Below, one piece after another: positions 7,353 to 11,205 of a stretch of DNA of 13,116 nt. The stretch's first letter is position 1. Each line of letters opens with the position of its first letter. Source of the stretch: SIG653 sp045578045. GTDB lineage: Bacteria; Bacillota; Clostridia; Oscillospirales; CAG-382. A program made the translations under genes and the position numbers. The notes beneath the pieces are model-generated. The model was not told the origin of the DNA and did no database searches. It was given only the letters and a program-made list of their open reading frames with translations. Where the stretch lies: assembly GCA_045578045.1 (NCBI GenBank), contig JAZNJM010000035.1, positions 1-13,116 on the forward strand, written 5' to 3'.

Positions 7353-7380
7353 CATATCGGGCAGGTTTCTGCCCGATATG
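7353..7380 (+). other. Perfect 11-bp hairpin between tRNA-Arg and tRNA-His
   Basis: CATATCGGGCA (7353-7363) and TGCCCGATATG (7370-7380) pair perfectly around a 6-base loop, one base after the CCA end of tRNA-Arg. The following sequence ATTAATATTT is not a U run, so it may slow polymerase or guide 3' processing rather than terminate. Confidence 0.6.
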
Positions 7381-7395
7381 ATTAATATTTATATG

Positions 7396-7472
7396 GTGGA
7401 TGTAGCTCAGTTGGTTAGAGTATCAGGTTGTGGCCCTGAGGGTCGCCGGTTAGAATCCGGTCATCCAACCCA
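7396..7472 (+). tRNA. tRNA-His (anticodon GTG) with two abnormal positions
   Basis: GTGGATG opens the acceptor stem, preceded by the G at 7395 that would serve as G-1. The D stem is GCTC/GAGT, and the anticodon stem TCAGG/CCTGA holds the loop TTGTGGC, which gives anticodon GTG. The discriminator is C and CCA is encoded (7470-7472), as expected for tRNA-His. Two bases are odd. Position 56 in the T loop is A (7452; loop TTAGAAT) instead of the near-universal C that pairs with G19. Position 72 is A (7468), which leaves G1 unpaired. The gene may be a decaying extra copy or a functional variant. Confidence 0.82.
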
Positions 7473-7603
7473 GATTTTATAACAATTGAAATCCACGTGT
7501 GTTATTTTTGGAACTTCACTTTTTTGTTTTATTAATTCCGTGGTTTTACAACAACTTTGACCAATTCCGTTAAAACTCATTTTTATAACTAAATATTGCC
7601 TTT

Positions 7604-7622
7604 CGGGGTGTGGCTCAGATGG
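7604..7622 (+). pseudogene. tRNA-Pro 5' fragment, copy 1 (acceptor and D arm only)
   Basis: The 19 bases CGGGGTGTGGCTCAGATGG match the start of the intact tRNA-Pro at 7996 with one difference (A for C in the D loop). They are identical, together with the T before them, to copy 2 at 7798. The sequence then departs into unrelated DNA, with no anticodon or T arm. Confidence 0.7.
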
Positions 7623-7675
7623 AACCGTTTCCGAGCGTTGCCTGCGGCAGATTCAGCGAGGAATAAGGTGTGGCA

Positions 7676-7724
7676 GCGGTCGAAATTTTGTGAGTGTCAA
7701 CGAATTAAAAATTTCGGGTACCGC
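7676..7724. other. Stable stem-loop between the two tRNA-Pro fragments
   Basis: GCGGT (7676-7680) pairs with ACCGC (7720-7724), and CGAAATTTT (7681-7689) pairs with AAAATTTCG (7708-7716). This makes 14 bp with a 3-base bulge on the right arm and an 18-base loop. It is the most structured part of the spacer between the tRNA-Pro fragments, and I cannot assign it to a known RNA. Confidence 0.5.
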
Positions 7725-7797
7725 AACAGGGAGAGTGCTTGAAAGCGCGACAATACGTTTCCCCAAATCGTGATAAATTAAATAGTTAATTAAATAT

Positions 7798-7835
7798 CGG
7801 GGTGTGGCTCAGATGGTAGAGCGCTTAGTTTGGGA
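7798..7835 (+). pseudogene. tRNA-Pro 5' half, copy 2 (through the anticodon loop)
   Basis: This copy matches the intact tRNA-Pro from base 1 through the anticodon loop TTTGGGA (anticodon TGG). It has its own 5' anticodon strand CTTAG instead of GGTGG. The next bases GCGTG cannot close the anticodon stem, and no T arm or acceptor 3' strand follows. It is therefore a 5' half gene and cannot yield a tRNA. Confidence 0.75.
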
Positions 7836-7871
7836 GCGTGAACAAGGTACGCCGCTTCGAAAAAACAAAAA

Positions 7872-7905
7872 GCCCGAAAAGCCTTGTAATACGGGCATTT
7901 TCGGC
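7872..7905 (+). other. Alternative hairpins in the spacer before intact tRNA-Pro
   Basis: GCCCG (7872-7876) can pair with CGGGC (7892-7896), which is followed by ATTTT like a weak terminator. Alternatively, GCCCGAAAA (7872-7880) can pair with TTTTCGGC (7898-7905). The two folds exclude each other. This may be chance in a short AT-rich spacer. Confidence 0.3.
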
Positions 7906-7995
7906 ACTTTAAGAAAATGCAAAACAGCGTAAAAATCGGGCTTGACCACAGTTTGTCCCACTTCTACGCAAAAACTTAAAAATTCAATATAAAAT

Positions 7996-8071
7996 CGGGG
8001 TGTGGCTCAGCTGGTAGAGCGGGTGGTTTGGGACCATCAGGCCGCAGGTTCAAGTCCTGTCACTCCGACCA
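7996..8071 (+). tRNA. tRNA-Pro (anticodon TGG)
   Basis: This is a complete cloverleaf. The acceptor stem CGGGGTG pairs with CACTCCG (one G-T pair), the D stem is GCTC/GAGC, and the anticodon stem GGTGG/CCATC holds loop TTTGGGA with anticodon TGG. The T arm GCAGG-TTCAAGT-CCTGT is normal, the discriminator is A, and CCA is encoded. It is the only intact one of three tandem tRNA-Pro starts in this cluster. Confidence 0.95.
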
Positions 8072-8100
8072 AATATAGCGGTTTTGACCGCAAATAATCA

Positions 8101-8145
8101 AGCCGCAAAGTATCACCTACTTTGTGGCTGTCGTCTTTTGATTTT
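8101..8145 (+). terminator. Terminator of the tRNA cluster
   Basis: AGCCGCAAAGTA (8101-8112) and TACTTTGTGGCT (8118-8129) form a 12-bp stem with one G-T pair and a 5-base loop. It is followed by GTCGTCTTTTGATTTT. It lies about 30 bases after the tRNA-Pro CCA end. Confidence 0.75.
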
Positions 8146-8255
8146 CAATGTTTGATTTACAAAAATAGAATAATAAACAGATTTTATTAAGGACATTGCT
8201 GTGTTTTTAAAAGACTTACAACGGTATCAAATTGTGACTTGAAACAACGTACTTG

Positions 8256-8264
8256 TGATATAAT
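8256..8264 (+). promoter_or_regulatory. Extended -10 promoter of the 8284-9085 genes
   Basis: TGATATAAT gives a perfect -10 TATAAT (8259-8264) with the upstream TG of an extended -10. No good -35 lies at 16-18 bases. Transcription would start about a dozen bases before the GTG at 8284. Confidence 0.5.
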
Positions 8265-8283
8265 TCACCGAAGAGGCATGTAT

Positions 8284-8663
8284 GTGAAAAAATGTCGAAA
8301 TAAGAAAATGTTTTTTTAGCACGAAAGAAGTCTTTCTTTTGGCAACGAGTCACTGCCTTATTCTTTTGTCATATTTCATTTCTCCATTGTTTGGTGCGTA
8401 TACAAATGTTTTGTCGCTTATTGCGTCAATAGTTGGAACTTGGGGGATCTTTTTCCTTGCAAAAGGAGTTTTAATTGCACACTATATTTTTATACTTTAT
8501 TCTGTTCTTTATAGTGTCATTTAGATTTTATAATGACAGATATTATACCGACAAATATGGCACGAAGCCTATTTCTCTGAAAAAATATCTTAATTTATTA
8601 AAAGAAAACGGATGCAAACCTCTTTTATTCTGGGGCGTGTCTAAAAAAATGGGATGGTGGTAA
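8284..8663 (+). pseudogene. Frameshifted small membrane-protein gene
   Basis: A GTG at 8284 with AGAGG seven bases upstream starts MKKCRNKKMFF, which stops just after a run of seven T (8311-8317). The next frame continues without a stop into a strongly hydrophobic stretch (LLATSHCLILLSYFISPLFG, then VLSLIASIVGTWGIFFLAKG, and IFILYSVLYSV), ending at 8524. A third frame takes over within about 8475-8520 and encodes SFRFYNDRYYTDKYGTKPIS onward to a stop at 8663. Joined, the pieces would make a protein of roughly 120 residues with two or three membrane helices and a basic C-terminal tail. Two frame changes are needed, so I read it as a decayed gene, though programmed slippage at the T run or sequencing error is possible. 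Its stop lies two bases before the next gene, so the two were probably translationally coupled. I do not recognise the family. Confidence 0.55.
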
Positions 8664-8665
8664 TA

Positions 8666-9085
8666 GTGAAAAAATCGGTTGCAGTTGTTTTGGTTTTAAT
8701 GTTATTTCTTACAGGCTGTAATTACGATCCTTATAGTGGGCAGAGGCCATGCGAATACGACCACACGAAATGGAGCTGCGAAGACATCAATGCATGGTTT
8801 GTGGTTGATAATGATATTGAGAACTATACTGATCCTGAGGGGGAGATTATAATAAACGGTAAAACGTATCCTATAAAGGTGTATTTTATTGGAGGTACAA
8901 ACAGGATTTTTTTAAACGTTTATAATTCTCGCATATCTCCAGAAAATAAATTGGGTGAAATTTACGCCGGATGCACGTTTTCTGAAACTCATATGACCAT
9001 TAATATTAATGTTACGGAATATGATCGTGATACACTTTTTAACGGCAGATATAAAACTTTAACATTTAAGAGAGAAGATTTATAA
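8666..9085 (+). CDS. Predicted lipoprotein upstream of the RHS tip
   Basis: This is a 139-residue lipoprotein. Its signal MKKSVAVVLVLMLFLTGC has a Leu-Thr-Gly-Cys lipobox with the lipidated cysteine at residue 18. An ATG at 8654 is possible, but the GTG at 8666, preceded by GGTGG at a workable distance, gives the normal MKK start. The mature part contains two cysteines in a CEYDHTKWSCED segment, an aromatic AWFVV strand, IIINGKTYPIKVYFIGG and a C-terminal FNGRYKTLTFKR. That is a compact beta-rich pattern I associate with small clostridial lipoproteins of unknown function found near RHS genes; this association is from memory and unproven. It follows the broken membrane-protein gene by two bases, and the repeat cluster begins directly after its stop. 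An envelope immunity or accessory role for an RHS toxin is possible. Confidence 0.8.
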   Translation: MKKSVAVVLVLMLFLTGCNYDPYSGQRPCEYDHTKWSCEDINAWFVVDNDIENYTDPEGEIIINGKTYPIKVYFIGGTNRIFLNVYNSRISPENKLGEIYAGCTFSETHMTININVTEYDRDTLFNGRYKTLTFKREDL

Positions 9086-9102
9086 TCTGACAGCATGAAT
9101 CT

Positions 9103-9205
9103 GACAGGGGACGGAGTGATCCGACTGGACAGGTGACGGTTCGGACCACTGTGACGGGTCTGACAGGGGACAGTTCGAAACCGCTGAAAAAGTGAGGTTT
9201 TAAGC
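9103..9205. repeat. Cluster of GACAGGGGACGG-type repeats (includes long copy A)
   Basis: Three variants of the same core occur: at 9103-9114, at 9128-9144 (GACAGGTGACGGTTCGG) and at 9162-9205. The last is a 44-base unit from GACAGGGGACAG to GGTTTTAAGC that recurs at 10968-11011 with two mismatches. The core resembles the REP-like sequences linked to Y1 (TnpA_REP) transposases in Firmicutes; no such transposase is in this window. Weaker similarity continues to about 9250. Confidence 0.7.
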
Positions 9206-9259
9206 GGGTTTTCAGCTCCGTCGAATGTCAAATTTCTGAAATTTAATGTCAAGGTTGAA

Positions 9260-10525
9260 ATGCTTTGGAATAATGGGTACCTGCTTATTATTCCAAGGCG
9301 GGACAACCCTAACGTATATGACGATGCGTTCCAGCTTATTCGTGAAAACAACAAATATGCAAATGAAACGTATGTATATGAATATGACCGTTACGGCAAC
9401 ATAACAAGCAAAAAGACCTATGCATACACAACGGGCACGTTAGGAGCAGTAACAAATACTGTAACTTACACCTATGGTGATGAATCATGGGGCGATTTAC
9501 TTACCAACTACAACGGAATAAACATAACCTATGATGCGGCAGGAAACCCTGAAAATTGGAGAAACGCAGACGACATAGAATGGCTTGAATCCGCTGGTAA
9601 GCAGATGTCATTGATTTACGATGGCGATCAAGGCATGTATATGTACGAGTACAATATAGATAATATTCGTACAAAGAAAACCGTTTACGGTGAACAAGGT
9701 ATAAATTTCCTTTATGAATCTCAATATATATTAAACGGAACATCTATAGTCCGTGAGACAAGAACCTATGCTGATGGAAGTGTTATAACTCTCGATTTCT
9801 TGTATGATGATTCGGGTGTAATACTCGGTGTGGTTTATAACGGAACCACTTACTATTACCGCAAAAACCTCCAAGGTGATATAACGGGGATTGTAAACTC
9901 TTCTGGAACTGTAGTTGTAAGTTATACATACGATGCATTGGGTAACCCTGTTTCCATAACAGGCTCTATGGCTTCTACCCTCGGTGAAATTAACCCTATC
10001 CGATACCGTGGCTATTATTACGATACCGAAACAGGCTTCTATTATCTCCAAAGCAGATACTATGACCCTGTTGTTGGACGTTTCATTAGCCCCGACTCCA
10101 CCGACTTCCTCGGCGTAACAGATACAACGTTGAGTTATAACTTGTTCGCCTATTGCGAGAATAATGCGGTGAATAGTGAGGATCCAAGTGGGTATTGGAA
10201 AATACCATTAAATACAATAGGCAAGTTGTTACTTGCGTTTGGAATTGAACCCATAGGTCCGATTCTTATAGCAATAGGAATAAAAAAGTTAAAAACCACA
10301 ATTATAGCAAAGTTCACTTTATTTGTAGGCAAGTTAGGAACATTTGCGGGACCTGCAGTAAAATTGGCCCTAATGGCTTTAGCGACAGTTACTGGAATAT
10401 TTATTTTGGCACCTATTGTGGAGAACATTTTTGATGCTGTTCTCCAGCGAAAAAAAGGGATAGAAATAACCGTTAAAAAGACATGGTTTGGAATGCCTTA
10501 TGGAATAAATGTATCGACATATTAA
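9260..10525 (+). CDS. Orphan RHS C-terminal tip with hydrophobic toxin-like tail
   Basis: This 421-residue frame is the end of an RHS/YD-repeat protein whose full-length relatives usually exceed 1000 residues. YD-type repeats run from about residue 19 to 245 (VYEYDRYGNITSKKTYAY and YTYDALGNPVSITG are typical). The conserved RHS core is at 248-279 (RYRGYYYDTETGFYYLQSRY then YDPVVGRFISPD). The core end at 294-311 carries the DPSG motif that precedes variable toxin domains. The tail (312-421) is rich in Ile, Leu, Ala and Gly with several possible membrane segments and ends KKTWFGMPYGINVSTY; no known nuclease motif is visible. The first 18 residues come from non-RHS sequence containing a hairpin, and there is no signal peptide. 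The gene is therefore a displaced tip, probably silent unless recombined onto a full RHS gene. The AAGG five bases before the ATG may be fortuitous. Confidence 0.85.
   Translation: MLWNNGYLLIIPRRDNPNVYDDAFQLIRENNKYANETYVYEYDRYGNITSKKTYAYTTGTLGAVTNTVTYTYGDESWGDLLTNYNGINITYDAAGNPENWRNADDIEWLESAGKQMSLIYDGDQGMYMYEYNIDNIRTKKTVYGEQGINFLYESQYILNGTSIVRETRTYADGSVITLDFLYDDSGVILGVVYNGTTYYYRKNLQGDITGIVNSSGTVVVSYTYDALGNPVSITGSMASTLGEINPIRYRGYYYDTETGFYYLQSRYYDPVVGRFISPDSTDFLGVTDTTLSYNLFAYCENNAVNSEDPSGYWKIPLNTIGKLLLAFGIEPIGPILIAIGIKKLKTTIIAKFTLFVGKLGTFAGPAVKLALMALATVTGIFILAPIVENIFDAVLQRKKGIEITVKKTWFGMPYGINVSTY
9262..9299. other. 13-bp stem-loop at the RHS truncation junction
   Basis: GCTTTGGAATAAT (9262-9274) pairs with ATTATTCCAAGGC (9287-9299), with one G-T pair and a 12-base loop. 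It sits between the repeat cluster and the first recognisable RHS sequence, so it may mark a recombination point. Confidence 0.6.
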
Positions 10526-10536
10526 GGGAAGATATT

Positions 10537-11001
10537 ATGTATCCAATATTTGAAAAAATTCTTAAATCCAAGTTTACTATGTATATTCATTTTTATATTC
10601 TTTTACCCAGAGCCTTTTTCTATGTGCGTAATGAATCGCTAGTATATAGTGAATTTATGACGATATGTATTTGGGTGTTGTTATTTTATCTGATAATTAC
10701 AAACGGTTTATATTTAATTTTGAGAATATACCTTATGATAAAATCAAGCATCAATAAAAGAATATTACGTTTTACGATAGACACAACAATTGCTATTTGC
10801 GGGGTTGCACTTTCTGTTTTTCTTCAAAAAGAAGAACCAACTACTGCTTGTTATGCATGCGGTCTTACTGTAATTCCTGTTATTGTAAACAACTATGCAT
10901 TGCTTCGTTCTGATTGGACAAAAAAATCTGACGGTGGACGGTCAATTCCGCTAAAAAAAATACGAGAGACAGGGGACGGTTCGAAACCGCTGAAAAAGTA
11001 A
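10537..11001 (+). CDS. Multi-pass membrane protein, candidate RHS immunity protein
   Basis: This 154-residue protein has about four hydrophobic segments (about 13-32, 39-66, 80-97 and 103-122) and no recognised domain. The open frame begins at 10483, but AAGGGAAG (10524-10531) directs initiation to the ATG at 10537, 11 bases after the RHS stop. Tight spacing behind an RHS variable tail is the usual position of an immunity gene. A membrane-resident protein would suit a toxin tail that itself looks membrane-active; both points are inference. The last ten residues (TGDGSKPLKK) and the TAA stop are encoded by the downstream copy of the 44-bp repeat, so the native C-terminus may have been replaced when the repeat arrived. 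Confidence 0.75.
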   Translation: MYPIFEKILKSKFTMYIHFYILLPRAFFYVRNESLVYSEFMTICIWVLLFYLIITNGLYLILRIYLMIKSSINKRILRFTIDTTIAICGVALSVFLQKEEPTTACYACGLTVIPVIVNNYALLRSDWTKKSDGGRSIPLKKIRETGDGSKPLKK

Positions 11002-11011
11002 GGTTTTAAGC
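10968..11011. repeat. Long repeat copy B, right boundary of the RHS tip cassette
   Basis: This 44-base unit matches 9162-9205 at 42 of 44 positions in direct orientation. The similarity continues more weakly to about 11056 (GTCAAAT, then AAATTTAAT shared). It overlaps the 3' end of the membrane-protein gene and supplies its stop codon. Confidence 0.8.
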
Positions 11012-11054
11012 CGATATTTTTTCTTTGTCGCGAGTCAAATTTTCTAAAATTTAA

Positions 11055-11078
11055 TTTCAAAGTCCCCAAACTTTGAAA
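11055..11078. other. 9-bp hairpin downstream of the RHS cassette
   Basis: TTTCAAAGT (11055-11063) and ACTTTGAAA (11070-11078) pair perfectly around CCCCAA. No T run follows on the plus strand. It may be part of the repeat-associated sequence or mRNA 3'-end structure. Confidence 0.45.
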
Positions 11079-11090
11079 AATTCCAAAATG

Positions 11091-11123
11091 CCATAGTGGG
11101 CGAGCATTTTTCGCTCGCTATGG
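11091..11123 (+). terminator. Hairpin, possible terminator after the RHS/immunity genes
   Basis: CCATAG (11091-11096) pairs with CTATGG (11118-11123) and CGAGC (11101-11105) pairs with GCTCG (11113-11117), with TGGG bulged and an ATTTTTC loop. The plus strand continues with an A run rather than T, so termination on this strand is uncertain, although no other candidate lies between the two genes. Confidence 0.4.
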
Positions 11124-11140
11124 CAAAAAAATAAAATATC

Positions 11141-11161
11141 AAAGCAAAGAAATATTGCTTT
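11141..11161. other. 7-bp hairpin in the leader of the BspA-like gene
   Basis: AAAGCAA (11141-11147) and TTGCTTT (11155-11161) pair perfectly around AGAAATA, 45 bases before the ATG at 11206. I found no convincing -35/-10 pair for that gene; this inverted repeat is the only feature in its leader besides the ribosome binding site. Confidence 0.35.
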
Positions 11162-11205
11162 ACATTATTTTAAAAAAATTCAATTTTTAAAGGAGGATAA
11201 TTCAA

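Noticed and set aside
8989..9354. A 121-codon minus-strand frame across the repeat cluster.
   Set aside because: It overlaps the lipoprotein and the repeats antisense, has no plausible start site, and its composition looks like translated repeat sequence.
9501..10428. Three minus-strand frames of 80-106 codons inside the RHS tip.
   Set aside because: They lie antisense to a well-recognised RHS sequence and show no motif or ribosome binding site.
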